Origin: Myxococcota bacterium
GTDB taxonomy: Bacteria > Myxococcota_A > UBA9160 > UBA4427
Reading direction: 5' to 3'
NCBI GenBank assembly: GCA_041389495.1
Contig: JAWKRT010000005.1
Location: 124,001 to 188,000 of the forward strand
Length of the DNA: 64,000 nt
In this document: positions 37,093 through 46,307 of the stretch, piece by piece
Layout: each line of letters opens with the position of its first letter
Position numbering within the stretch: position 1 is the stretch's first letter
Notes under the pieces: model-generated
What the model was told of the DNA's origin: nothing
Database searches by the model: none
The model's input: only the letters and a program-made list of their open reading frames with translations
Position numbers and translations under genes: made by a program

Positions 37093-40000
37093 TTGTCGCG
37101 TCGCTCCCGGCTGCACGGCCTCGCCGCCGCGTCGACGAGGCGTGTCGGCGCGCGCCCGGCGCTCGCGTGCGCACTCGCGTGCGCGCTCGCCGTCGCTGCG
37201 CACGCCGCGCGCGCGCAGGACGTCGCGCCGGACGGTGCCGCGGGCGACGCCGAAGCGGCGAGCGCGACGGCACCGCGCGAGCTCGCCTTCGCCGTGCTGC
37301 CGTTCCGCGTGCACGCCGGCCGCAACGTCGCGCCCGTGCCGCGCCCGTTCGCCGAGCTGCTCGGCGAACGGCTCGCGACGCTCGACGACGTGCGCGTCGT
37401 CGGGCTCGGCCGCGCGACCGGGCTTCCGGCCGAGGACGCGTTCGCGGCGCTGTCGGACGCAGAGCTGCGGCGCATCGGGCGCGAGGTCGGCGCCGACGCG
37501 GTCGTCACCGGCAGCCTCACGCAGCTCGCCGGCCGCCTCAGCGTCGACGTGCGCGTGACGCCGACGTCGGGCGGTGCGCGCGCGCGCAGCCTCGTCTTCA
37601 CGGCCGCGTCGGGCGAGGACCTGCTCGCGCAGCTGCCCGAGGTCGCGTCGCGCGTGGCGGCGACGTTCTCGTCCGGCGAGGCGTCGCCGCGCGTCGCGGC
37701 CATCCAGGTGCTCGCGCCGCCCGAGCTCGAGCAGTCGCTGCGCGCGCGGCTGCGGTCGAAGGTGGGCGAGCCGTTCGACCCGCTGCGCCTGCGCGACGAC
37801 CGCGAGGCGCTCGAGGCCGACGCGCGCGTCGGCTCGGCGAGCGTCGAGACGCGCCGCACGGAGCGCGGCGTCGAGCTCGTGTACCGCGTCGTGCCGGCGG
37901 AGATGCTGCTCGGGGGCGGCGCGCGCGACGCGGGCGATGTCGTGGCGGAGGTGCGCGTCGAGGGCAACCGCCGCATCGAGGCCGACGCCATCCGCACGCG
38001 CATCCGCACGCGCGAGGGCGAGCCGCTGCGCGAGACGCAGGTCGCGGCCGACGTGCGCGACGTCTTCGCACTCGGGTTCTTCCGCGACGTGCGCGTCTAC
38101 ACGGAGCCCGGCGACGCCGGCGTCGTGCTCACCTTCGACGTGACCGAGAACCCGGTCGTCCGCCAGATCTCGCTCTCGGGCAACGACGAGGTCGACTCGG
38201 ACGACATCCGCGAGGCACTCACACTCACCACCGGCTCGACGCTCGACTACCCGCTGCTGCACGAGAACGAGCAGCGCATCGAGGCGCTCTACCGCGCCCA
38301 GGGCTTCTACCTCGCGAAGGTGGAGAGCGAGGTGGACGAGGTCGCCGAGGGCTCCGTCGGCATCCTGTTCCGCGTGAACGAGGGCGAGAAGCAGAAGCTC
38401 CGCACGATCGAGTTCGAGGGCAACGAGGCCTTCGACGACGACGAGCTCGCCGACGACTTCAACGTCAAGACGTGGAAGTTCTACTCGCTCGCGACGAGCT
38501 GGTTCGACAAGACGGGTACGTACTCGGAGCCGATCTTCCTGCGCGACCTGCGCAGCGTGGAGAAGAAGTACACCGACGCTGGCTACCTCCAGGTCGAGAT
38601 CGGCGACCCGGAGGTCGCCGCCGACGAGGACGGGCTGCGCGTGACCGTCCCGGTCTACGAGGGGCCGCAGTTCTCGGTCGGCGCGCTCGACGTCGCCGGC
38701 GACGAGACGGTCGACCTCGAGGCGCTGCGCGAGCGGCTGCGGCTCTCCGAGAAGGCCGTGTTCAACCGCTCGTACCTCACCGCCGACGTCGAGTCGCTCG
38801 AGCGCTACTACACCGACCGCGGCTTCTACTTCGCCAAGGTCGAGCCGCTCACGCGCCTCGACCCGGAGACGAAGACGGTCGACGTGCAGTTCCACGTCGA
38901 GAAGGGCCCCCTCTACTTCATCCGCCACATCGACGTGTCGGGCAACACGCGCACCGTCGACCCGGTGGTCCGCAACGAGATGCGGATCGTCGAAGGGCAG
39001 CTCTACTCCGCCCGCGCGATCCAGATCTCACAGGTGCGCGCGCGCAACCTCGGCTTCTTCGAGGACGTCGCGTTCGAGCCGCGCACGACCGCCGACCCGT
39101 CGCAGCTCGACCTCGACGTGACGGTGGCCGAGCGCCCGACCGGCTCGTTCAGCTTCGGCGCCGGCTTCTCGTCGCAGGACCGGCTCGTGCTCACCGCGTC
39201 GCTGTCGCAGGCCAACCTGTTCGGGCTCGGCCTCGGCGTGAACCTGTCGGCCGACATCGGCGGCCGCACGAACCGCTTCTTCTTCTCGTACCAGGACCCG
39301 TACTTCTTCGACTCGCAGTTCAGCTTCGGGACGACGGTGTTCCTGACCGACGTGCGCTTCCAGGACTTCGAGCAGCGACAGGCGGGCTTCGACCTGAGCT
39401 TCGGGCACCCGCTCTCCGAGGACAACACGTCGCGCCTGTTCCTCCGCTACGGCTACTCGCAGCGGCGCGTCCGCCAGGACACGGGCGTGAACGCGGCGGC
39501 GGTCATCTTCCGCGAGATCCTGCAGCGCAACGAGAGCAGCTCGACGATCGGCGCGTCCTATCGCTCCGACACGCGCGACGACCGCTTCTCGCCCGTCTCC
39601 GGCGACGTCGTCGGCCTCACGCTCGACTACTCCGGGCTCGGCGGCTTCACCAACTTCCTGCGCATCGAGGGACGTTATGCGCACTACTTCGGCGCGCCGG
39701 ACTGGCTGCCCTACCGCTCGACCTTCGTGTTCTCGACGCGCGCGGGGTGGGCGATCCCGTTCAACACGATCGACGACTTCGACTTCGACGTGAACGAGGT
39801 CGCCGGCTGCCAGGCCGCGGGCGACTGCGTCAACGTGAACCCGCTCAGCCTGATCGACACGGACGTCGAGCTGCCGCTGACGGAGCGCTACTTCCTCGGC
39901 GGCGTGGGCGCGTTCCAGCTGCGCGGCTTCCGCGCGCGCTCGGTCGGGCCGCGGCGCGCCATCCTGCGCCGGAGCGGCGCGCAGGGGCAGGGCGACCTGT

Positions 40001-40458
40001 TCCTGCCGGTCGGCCGCGAAGTGAGCTTCGTCAACGGGCAGCCGCGCGGCGTCTGCAACGACCAGCGCGACCCGAGCACCGGGCTCAACTTCAACCAGGG
40101 CAACCGCAACGGCGTCTGCAACGACATCACCGACCGCGAGATCGACGACTTCGAGGACCTGAACGAGACGGATGTCGTCGGCGGCAACAAGTTCATCGCG
40201 TCGAGCTTCGAGTACCGGTTCCCCATCTCGGAGGAGGTCGGCCTCCAGGGCGTCGTGTTCGCCGACATGGGCAACGCCTTCGATGAGAAGGACGACAACC
40301 TGTTCGACGTCACGGAGTGGCGCTACGGTGTCGGCGGCGGCGTCCTCTGGTTCTCGCCGTTCGGCCCCCTGCAACTGGTCCTGGGATTCCCGCTGGATCC
40401 GCTCGCGATCGAGGACAGCCCCGTCTTCGAGTTCTCGGTCGGAGGCGCGGGGCTCTGA
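37093..40458 (+). CDS. bamA: Outer-membrane protein assembly factor BamA with extra N-terminal domains
   Basis: 1121 aa, TTG start with CGGAGG before it (E. coli BamA is about 810). Signal peptide 1 to about 41 (AHAARA-QD). Residues about 63-195 form an extra domain resembling the TolB-N/CsgG-like fold (ELAFAVLPFRVHAGRNVAPV, GREVGADAVVTGSLTQLAGR). About 200-270 looks like an additional POTRA. Five POTRAs then start near 283 (VAEVRVEGNRRIEADAIRTR) and run to about 690 (IRHIDVSGNTRTVDPVVRNE). The 16-strand barrel follows, with the loop-6 motif QLRGFRARSVGPR. A barrel loop insert carries two Gly-Val-Cys-Asn-Asp copies. First gene of the lipid A operon. Confidence 0.93.
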   Translation: MSRRSRLHGLAAASTRRVGARPALACALACALAVAAHAARAQDVAPDGAAGDAEAASATAPRELAFAVLPFRVHAGRNVAPVPRPFAELLGERLATLDDVRVVGLGRATGLPAEDAFAALSDAELRRIGREVGADAVVTGSLTQLAGRLSVDVRVTPTSGGARARSLVFTAASGEDLLAQLPEVASRVAATFSSGEASPRVAAIQVLAPPELEQSLRARLRSKVGEPFDPLRLRDDREALEADARVGSASVETRRTERGVELVYRVVPAEMLLGGGARDAGDVVAEVRVEGNRRIEADAIRTRIRTREGEPLRETQVAADVRDVFALGFFRDVRVYTEPGDAGVVLTFDVTENPVVRQISLSGNDEVDSDDIREALTLTTGSTLDYPLLHENEQRIEALYRAQGFYLAKVESEVDEVAEGSVGILFRVNEGEKQKLRTIEFEGNEAFDDDELADDFNVKTWKFYSLATSWFDKTGTYSEPIFLRDLRSVEKKYTDAGYLQVEIGDPEVAADEDGLRVTVPVYEGPQFSVGALDVAGDETVDLEALRERLRLSEKAVFNRSYLTADVESLERYYTDRGFYFAKVEPLTRLDPETKTVDVQFHVEKGPLYFIRHIDVSGNTRTVDPVVRNEMRIVEGQLYSARAIQISQVRARNLGFFEDVAFEPRTTADPSQLDLDVTVAERPTGSFSFGAGFSSQDRLVLTASLSQANLFGLGLGVNLSADIGGRTNRFFFSYQDPYFFDSQFSFGTTVFLTDVRFQDFEQRQAGFDLSFGHPLSEDNTSRLFLRYGYSQRRVRQDTGVNAAAVIFREILQRNESSSTIGASYRSDTRDDRFSPVSGDVVGLTLDYSGLGGFTNFLRIEGRYAHYFGAPDWLPYRSTFVFSTRAGWAIPFNTIDDFDFDVNEVAGCQAAGDCVNVNPLSLIDTDVELPLTERYFLGGVGAFQLRGFRARSVGPRRAILRRSGAQGQGDLFLPVGREVSFVNGQPRGVCNDQRDPSTGLNFNQGNRNGVCNDITDREIDDFEDLNETDVVGGNKFIASSFEYRFPISEEVGLQGVVFADMGNAFDEKDDNLFDVTEWRYGVGGGVLWFSPFGPLQLVLGFPLDPLAIEDSPVFEFSVGGAGL

Positions 40459-40544
40459 CGGACGGCGAGCGGCGGCGCGCCTCGGTTCCCCTTCGACAGG
40501 GCCCCCCGCACCTCGGGCCCGCACACGGACGACGGAGACAGCAC

Positions 40545-41081
40545 ATGCGGTTCGGCAGCAAGGCGGTTCGGACGATCGGCGTCGCGCTCGCGGCGGGTGT
40601 CGCGCTCGCGACGGCTTCGCCCGCGGTGGCGGAGGACGCGATCAAGATCGGCGTCGTCGACATCGAGCAGGCGCTCGTGTCCACCGAGGACGGGAAGGCC
40701 GCGCGCGACGAGTTCGAGCGCAAGGTGCGCGAGGCCGAAGCGCAGCTCCAGCCCATGGCCGACGAGCTCAAGCGCATGCTCGAGGACGTGGAGAAGAAGC
40801 AGTTCGTGCTGTCCGAGGACGCGATCCGCCAGAAGCGGCTCGAGGTCGTCGAGCTGCAGAACAAGATCCAGAACCGCAAGCGCGAGATCGAGGGGCAGCT
40901 CCAGGTCGATCAGGAGCGGCTGATCGCGCCGATCCGCGATCGCCTCGCCACCATCATCGGCGACCTCGGTCGGCAGGACGGCTACACGCTGATCCTGCAC
41001 CGGCGCTCGCCCGGCGTCGTGTACGCGCGCGAGGCGCTCGACATCACCGACAAGGTCGTCGCCGCCTACAACAAGAAGTAG
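40545..41081 (+). CDS. skp: Periplasmic chaperone Skp/OmpH family
   Basis: 178 aa. Signal peptide about 1-29 (VRTIGVALAAGVALATASPA, cleavage after VA). The mature protein begins EDAIKIGVVDIEQALVSTED and has long helices (FERKVREAEAQLQPMADELK) ending with VVYAREALDITDKVVAAYNK. It escorts unfolded outer-membrane proteins to BamA. ATG 40545 follows GGAGA. The bamA-skp order is conserved. Confidence 0.92.
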   Translation: MRFGSKAVRTIGVALAAGVALATASPAVAEDAIKIGVVDIEQALVSTEDGKAARDEFERKVREAEAQLQPMADELKRMLEDVEKKQFVLSEDAIRQKRLEVVELQNKIQNRKREIEGQLQVDQERLIAPIRDRLATIIGDLGRQDGYTLILHRRSPGVVYAREALDITDKVVAAYNKK

Positions 41082-41103
41082 CGGCCCCGGCGGCGTCCCC
41101 GAC

Positions 41104-41877
41104 ATGGCCGACGTGCACCCCACCGCCGTCGTCGAGAGCGGAGCCGAGCTCGCGGAGGACGTCCGCGTCGGCCCGTTCTGCTATGTCGGCCCGCACGTCG
41201 CTCTCGGCTCCGGCGTCCGTCTCGACGCCTACGCTTCCGTCCACGGCCGCACGCGCATCGGCGCGCGCACGCGCCTGCACCCGCACGCGTGCGTCGGCGG
41301 CGAGCCGCAGGACCGGCACGCCGACGGCGCGGGTCGCCTCGAGATCGGCTGCGACAACCAGATCCGCGAGTTCGCGACGATCCACGTCGGCACGGAGCGC
41401 GGCGGAGGCTGCACGCGGCTCGGCGACGCGAACCTCGTCATGAACAACGCGCACGTCGCGCACGACTGCCAGGTCGGGAGCCACTGCATCCTGACCGGTC
41501 CGGGCGGGCTCGCCGGGCACGTCACGATCGAGGACCACGCCGTGCTCGGCGCCTTCACGGGCGTCCACCAGTTCTGCCGCGTCGGCGAATCCGCCATGTG
41601 CGCGGGCAACGCCAAGCTGCGCAAGGACGCGCCGCCCTACGCGATGGTCGCGGGCGACGGCGCCCGCGTCGTCGGCCTGAACGTCGTCGGGCTGCGTCGG
41701 CGCGGCTTCGCGCCCGGGACCATTCGCGAGCTGAAGCACGCCTTCCACGTGCTCTTCAACTCGCGCCTGCTCTTCCGCGACGCGGTGAAGCGCGTGCGCG
41801 AGGAGGTGCCCGCCTCGCCCGAAGTCGCCCACCTGCTCGAGTTCCTCGAGCAGTCGCCGCGCGGCTTCTGCCGCTAG
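41104..41877 (+). CDS. lpxA: UDP-N-acetylglucosamine O-acyltransferase
   Basis: 257 aa left-handed beta-helix enzyme for the first lipid A step, in the cytoplasm. Starts ADVHPTAVVESGAELAEDV; hexapeptide turns run to about 190. The catalytic His lies in NAHVAHDCQVG, and NVVGLRRRGFAPGTIRELK opens the C-terminal helices. lpxD and fabZ, which commonly stand between skp and lpxA, are absent. Confidence 0.96.
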   Translation: MADVHPTAVVESGAELAEDVRVGPFCYVGPHVALGSGVRLDAYASVHGRTRIGARTRLHPHACVGGEPQDRHADGAGRLEIGCDNQIREFATIHVGTERGGGCTRLGDANLVMNNAHVAHDCQVGSHCILTGPGGLAGHVTIEDHAVLGAFTGVHQFCRVGESAMCAGNAKLRKDAPPYAMVAGDGARVVGLNVVGLRRRGFAPGTIRELKHAFHVLFNSRLLFRDAVKRVREEVPASPEVAHLLEFLEQSPRGFCR

Positions 41878-41927
41878 GCCGGCTCGGACCGCGACGCGAG
41901 ATGGCGCGCACGGCGCGGCGGATCCCG

Positions 41928-41933
41928 TAGCAT
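41928..41933 (+). promoter_or_regulatory. Possible -10 hexamer at the lpxI start
   Basis: TAGCAT ends seven bases before ATG 41941. If used, transcription would begin at about that ATG and exclude the upstream ATG 41932. No -35 seen. Confidence 0.22.
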
Positions 41934-42849
41934 GCCGTCCATGGCGCAGCCGCTGGGACTGATCGCGGGCGAGGGCCGCTTCCCGCTCGAGGTGGCGCGC
42001 GCGCTGCGCGCGCGCGGCGAGCGCGTGGTGGCGCTCGGCCTGCACGGTCTGACGGACCCGGCCCTCGGCGCGAGCGTCGACGCCCTGCACTGGCTCGACC
42101 TCGGGCAGGTGGTGCGGGGCCTCGACGCGCTCGCCGAGGCCGGTGTGCGCGAGGCGGTGATGGCGGGGAAGGTGCCGAAGGCGCTGCTCTTCGCGCGCGC
42201 GGGCGGCGCGCACCTCGACGCGCTCGCGCGCGGCGCGCTCGACGCGCTCCCCGACCGCGCGGACGACACGCTGCTCGGCGCCGTCGCCGCCGTGCTCGCG
42301 GCGCGCGGCATCGCGCTGCACGGCCAGGCCGCGTTCACGCCCGAGCTGCTCGTCGAGGAGGGCGTCCTCGGCGCGCGCGCGCCGAGCGACGACGAGCGCG
42401 CGGACGTCGCGTTCGGCCTGCCCGTCGCGCGCGCGCTCGCCGGGCTCGACGTCGGGCAGAGCGTGCTCGTCAAGCAGCGCGCGGTGATCGCGGTCGAGGC
42501 GATCGAGGGCACGGACGCGGCGATCGCGCGCGCCGGCGCGCTGGCGGGGCCGGGCTGCGCGCTCGTCAAGGTCGCGAAGCCGCGCCAGGACGCGCGCTTC
42601 GACGTGCCCGTCATCGGCCCCGGCACCGTCGAGGCCCTCGCGGGCGCGGGCGCGCGCGCGCTCGCCATCGAGTCGGGCAGCGCCGTCCTGCTCGACCGCG
42701 CGCGCGCGATCGCGCTCGCGGACGCCGCCGGCATCGCGGTCTTCGGCCTCCCCGCGCTCGCTGCGCCGCCCCTCGACGCGGGAGCGCCGCGCGGCGCCCG
42801 GTCGGCCGCGCCGCCCTCGCGCGCACGCGCGGGCGGGGGCACGGCGTGA
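41932..42849 (+). CDS. lpxI: UDP-2,3-diacylglucosamine pyrophosphatase LpxI
   Basis: 305 aa (302 if it starts at ATG 41941). LpxI (formerly DUF1009) hydrolyses UDP-2,3-diacylglucosamine to lipid X where LpxH is missing. N-terminus QPLGLIAGEGRFPLEVARAL; later ADDTLLGAVAAVLAARGIAL, VGQSVLVKQRAVIAVEAIEG, LVKVAKPRQDARFDVPVIGP and ALAIESGSAVLLDRARA. The final roughly 25 residues are low-complexity. Overlaps the oxidoreductase gene by four bases. Confidence 0.94.
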   Translation: MPSMAQPLGLIAGEGRFPLEVARALRARGERVVALGLHGLTDPALGASVDALHWLDLGQVVRGLDALAEAGVREAVMAGKVPKALLFARAGGAHLDALARGALDALPDRADDTLLGAVAAVLAARGIALHGQAAFTPELLVEEGVLGARAPSDDERADVAFGLPVARALAGLDVGQSVLVKQRAVIAVEAIEGTDAAIARAGALAGPGCALVKVAKPRQDARFDVPVIGPGTVEALAGAGARALAIESGSAVLLDRARAIALADAAGIAVFGLPALAAPPLDAGAPRGARSAAPPSRARAGGGTA

Positions 42850-43838
42850 CGCCGCTGCGCATCGCCGTCGTCGGCGCGGGCTACATGGGCAGCCGCCACG
42901 CGGAGCGCGTCGTCGCGCTCGCGGGCGAGCCGCCCGACCGCGGCGACGGCGCGGAGCGCGTGTCGCTCGTCGGCGTCGCGGACATCGATCTCTCCCGCGC
43001 GCGCGCGGCGGCGCGGCCCGCGCGCGCGATCGCGACGCGCGACGCGCGCGAGCTCGTCGCGCTCGCCGATGCCGTGCTGATCGCCGTTCCGACGCTCGCG
43101 CACTTCGAGGTCGCGCTGCCGTGGCTCGACGCCGGACGCGACGTCCTGATCGAGAAGCCGATCGCCGCGACCGTCGCGCAGGGCGAGCGCCTCGTCGCGC
43201 TCGCTGCCGAGCGCGGCGCCATCCTGCACGTCGGGCATCTCGAGTGGTTCAACGCCGGCATGCGCGTCGTGCGCGAACGCGTCGATCGCCCGCGCTTCGC
43301 GGAGGCGCACCGCATGGGGCCCTTCCCGGACCGCGCGATGGACGTCGACGTCGTGCGCGACCTCATGATCCACGACATCGAGATCCTCCAGCGCCTGCTC
43401 GGCGAGGAGCCCGCGACGGTCGACGCCATCGGCGTCGCCGTGCTGTCGCGCGACTTCGACATCGCGAACGCGCGCCTGCGCTTTCCGAGCGGCTGCGTCG
43501 CGAATCTCACCGCGAGCCGCGTGTCGGCGACGCCGACGCGCAAGCTGCGCTTCTTCCAGGACGAGGGCTACGTCGCGATCGACTTCCTCGCGCAGACGGC
43601 CGTCGCCTTCCGGCGCGAGCTGCCGTCCGAGGAGGGCGCGACGCCGAAGCTCTCGATGGAGCGGCTGGCGACCGATCGCACCGACGCGCTCGCGCTCCAG
43701 CTGCGGAGCTTCGTGCGCGCGGTGCGCCGGCGCGCGCCCGCCACCGTCGACGCGGCGAGCGGGCTCGCCGCGCTGCGGACGGCGCACCGCGTGCGCGACG
43801 CGATCCGACGAGGTGCCGCGCCGACCCGCCGGCCATGA
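42846..43838 (+). CDS. Gfo/Idh/MocA-family oxidoreductase in the lipid A operon
   Basis: 330 aa NAD(P)-dependent sugar oxidoreductase fold. Rossmann motif IAVVGAGYMGSRHAERV (about 6-22), the catalytic Lys in VLIEKPIAATVAQGE (about 102), and VRDLMIHDIEILQRLLGEE with the conserved Asp/His. It sits between lpxI and lpxB with four-base overlaps on both sides, so it should act on a lipid A precursor. In Acidithiobacillus the Gfo/Idh enzyme GnnA lies near lpxA/lpxB and, with the aminotransferase GnnB, makes UDP-GlcNAc3N; no gnnB is seen here. GnnA-like activity is therefore possible but unproven. Confidence 0.85.
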   Translation: MTPLRIAVVGAGYMGSRHAERVVALAGEPPDRGDGAERVSLVGVADIDLSRARAAARPARAIATRDARELVALADAVLIAVPTLAHFEVALPWLDAGRDVLIEKPIAATVAQGERLVALAAERGAILHVGHLEWFNAGMRVVRERVDRPRFAEAHRMGPFPDRAMDVDVVRDLMIHDIEILQRLLGEEPATVDAIGVAVLSRDFDIANARLRFPSGCVANLTASRVSATPTRKLRFFQDEGYVAIDFLAQTAVAFRRELPSEEGATPKLSMERLATDRTDALALQLRSFVRAVRRRAPATVDAASGLAALRTAHRVRDAIRRGAAPTRRP

Positions 43839-45028
43839 CGTCGGCCGTGCGCGCGCCGACCGTCCTCGTGTCGGCGGGCGATGCGTCGGGCGACCCGTAC
43901 GCCGCCGCGGTGGTGCGCGCGCTGCGCGCGCGCCGCGGCGACCTGCACTTCGCGGGGCTCGGCGGCGAGGCGATGCGCGCCGCCGGTGTCGAGCTCGCCG
44001 TGCACCAGCGCGAGGTCGCGATCGGCGGCCTCGTCGAGGTGGCGGCGGGCGCGCTGCGTCTCGCGCGCGCGTGGCGCGCGCTCGGGCGCGTCGTCCGCCG
44101 TGCGCGCCCCGCGCTCGCGCTGCTCGTCGACACGGCCGACTGGAACCTGCGCCTCGCGGGTGCGCTCGCGCGCGCGGGCGTTCCCGTCCTCTACTACGTG
44201 CTCCCCCAGGTCTGGGCGTGGCGGAGCGGCCGTGCGCGCGTGCTCGCGCGCCGCTGTGCGCGGCTCGCGGTCATCCTCCCGTTCGAGCGCGACGTGTGGC
44301 GCGGGCACGGCGTGGACGTCGCGTTCGTCGGTCATCCGCTCGTCGACGAGGTCGCGTCGCTCGACCCGGGCGCGGGCCCCGCGCTGCGGCGCGCGCTCGG
44401 GATCGCGGCCGACGCGCGCGTCGTCGCGCTGCTGCCGGGGAGTCGCCGCAACGAGCTCGCCTACCAGCTCCCGCTCCAGCTCGCCGCGCTGCGCGCGCTC
44501 GCCTCGCGCGTGCCGCGGGTCGAGGCCCTGTTGCCCGTCGCGCCGTCGCTCGACGCGGCGCGCGTGCGGGCACGGCTCGCGCGGCACGCGCACGGAGCGC
44601 CGCGCGTGCACGTCGTCGAGCGCGCCGACGGCGCGCCGCCTGCGTCGCACGCCGCGCTCGCGGCCTGCGACGCGGTGCTCGCGAAGCCCGGCACGGCGAC
44701 GCTCGAGGCGGCGCTGCTCGACCGGCCGATCGTCGTGGCGGGCCGCGGCCACGCGCTGTCGGCGGCGCTCGCGCGGCGGCTCGTGCGCGTCGACGCGTGG
44801 GCGCTCCCGAACCTCGTCGACGGCTCGCGCTTCGTCCCCGAGCTGCTGCAGGAGGACGCGCGCCCCGAGGCGATCGCGAGCGCGCTCGCCCCGCTGCTCG
44901 ACGCGTCGCCCGAACGCGAAGCGCAGCGCGCGGGCCTGCGGCGCGTGCGCGACGCGCTCGGTGGCGGCGGCGCGGCCGAGCGCGTCGCCGACATCGCGGA
45001 GGACATGCTTGGGGCCGCTCGCGCATAG
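43835..45028 (+). CDS. lpxB: Lipid-A-disaccharide synthase
   Basis: 397 aa GT19 enzyme that joins lipid X to UDP-2,3-diacylglucosamine. N-terminal VLVSAGDASGDPYAAAVVRA, FAGLGGEAMRAAGVEL, VLYYVLPQVWAWRSGR, FVGHPLVDEV, LLPGSRRNELAY and AKPGTATLEAALLDRPIVV follow the family order. ATG 43835 overlaps the oxidoreductase stop (ATGA). Confidence 0.96.
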   Translation: MTSAVRAPTVLVSAGDASGDPYAAAVVRALRARRGDLHFAGLGGEAMRAAGVELAVHQREVAIGGLVEVAAGALRLARAWRALGRVVRRARPALALLVDTADWNLRLAGALARAGVPVLYYVLPQVWAWRSGRARVLARRCARLAVILPFERDVWRGHGVDVAFVGHPLVDEVASLDPGAGPALRRALGIAADARVVALLPGSRRNELAYQLPLQLAALRALASRVPRVEALLPVAPSLDAARVRARLARHAHGAPRVHVVERADGAPPASHAALAACDAVLAKPGTATLEAALLDRPIVVAGRGHALSAALARRLVRVDAWALPNLVDGSRFVPELLQEDARPEAIASALAPLLDASPEREAQRAGLRRVRDALGGGGAAERVADIAEDMLGAARA

Positions 45029-46307
45029 CATCACCGCTCTCGCCACGCTCGGCGCCGCGCCGTTCGGTGCGCTCGCGCTCGCCCTGGTGCCGCGCTGGCG
45101 CGTCGGGCTCGACGCGCGCCTCGGCGCGGTTCCGCGCGCGCCCGGCCGCGCGCCCGGAGGGCTGTGGGTCCACGCGGCGAGCGTCGGCGAGACGCGGGCC
45201 TGCGCGCCGCTCGTGCGCGCGTGGTGCGCGCGCGGCGAGTCGCTCCACGTCACGCACACGCGCGCCGACGCGCTCGCCATCGACGTCGGCGCGGATGCGC
45301 GCCGCACGTCGCGCGCGCTCGCGCCGCTCGAGCACCCGTGGTGCGCGGCGCGCGCGCTCGCGGCCGTCGCGCCGCGCGCGATCGCGCTGGTCGAGACCGA
45401 GATCTGGCCGGTCGGAATCCGCGTCGCCGCCGAGCGCGGCGTGCGCGTCGGCGTCGTCTCCGGCGCGCTCTCGGAGCGCTCGTTCGCGCGCTACCGCGCG
45501 CTCTCCCGCGTCTTCCGGCCGACCTTCGGCCGGCTCGCGTTCGTGGCCGCGCGCAGCGAGGCGGACGCGGAACGCTTCCTCGCGCTCGGCGTGCGCGCGG
45601 CAGCCGTTGCGGTGACGGGCGATCTCAAGGCGGAGCTCGCGGCGCGGCCGGCCGCGGCGCCGCCGGCCGCGCTCGTGCGCGCGCGCGGTGCGCTCCGGCT
45701 CGTCGTCGCGGGCAGCACGCACGAGGGCGAGGAGGAGGCGGTGCTCGATGCGTTCGCGCGCGTCGTGCGCGCGCGCACGGACGCGGCCTGCGTCGTCGCG
45801 CCGCGCGACGTCGCGCGCGCGCCGCGGGTCGTCGCGGTCGCGCGCGCGCGCGGCCTGCGCGCGCGACTCCGGAGCGCCGGGCTCGACCCGCCGCTCGCCC
45901 CCGGCGAGGTGCTCGTCGTCGACGGGCTCGGCGAGCTCGCGGCGTGGTACGCGGTCGCGCTCGTCGCATTCGTCGGCGGCACGTTTGCGCCGGTCGGCGG
46001 ACACAACCTGTGGGAGCCCGCGCTCGCGGGGGCCTTCGTGCTGCACGGTCCGCGCATCGAGAACGTGCGCGACGCGGCGGCGGAGCTCGCGAGCAGCGGG
46101 GCGGCGACCGCGGTCGACGACGCGCGCGCCCTCGCGGCCGCGCTCGACGCGCGGCTCGCGGACGAGGCGGGAACGCGCGCGCGCGCAGCGTGCGCGCGCG
46201 CCGCGCGCGAGGCCGCGCCTTCTCCGCTCGCGCGCACGCTCGCGTGGGTCGACGCGCACGTCGGTGCCGGCCCGCCGGCTGCGGCACCGGTCCGGAGCGG
46301 CGCGTGA
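45009..46307 (+). CDS. waaA: 3-deoxy-D-manno-octulosonic acid (Kdo) transferase
   Basis: 432 aa, TTG start at 45009 inside the lpxB end, with GGAGGA five bases upstream. A hydrophobic N-terminal anchor (HSITALATLGAAPFGALALA) is followed by LWVHAASVGETRACAPLV, VETEIWPVGIR, LRLVVAGSTHEGEEEAVLDA and FVGGTFAPVGGHNLWEPALA. It transfers Kdo to lipid IVA. A Kdo-kinase-like gene nearby hints that it adds a single Kdo; not shown by sequence alone. Confidence 0.95.
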   Translation: MGPLAHSITALATLGAAPFGALALALVPRWRVGLDARLGAVPRAPGRAPGGLWVHAASVGETRACAPLVRAWCARGESLHVTHTRADALAIDVGADARRTSRALAPLEHPWCAARALAAVAPRAIALVETEIWPVGIRVAAERGVRVGVVSGALSERSFARYRALSRVFRPTFGRLAFVAARSEADAERFLALGVRAAAVAVTGDLKAELAARPAAAPPAALVRARGALRLVVAGSTHEGEEEAVLDAFARVVRARTDAACVVAPRDVARAPRVVAVARARGLRARLRSAGLDPPLAPGEVLVVDGLGELAAWYAVALVAFVGGTFAPVGGHNLWEPALAGAFVLHGPRIENVRDAAAELASSGAATAVDDARALAAALDARLADEAGTRARAACARAAREAAPSPLARTLAWVDAHVGAGPPAAAPVRSGA

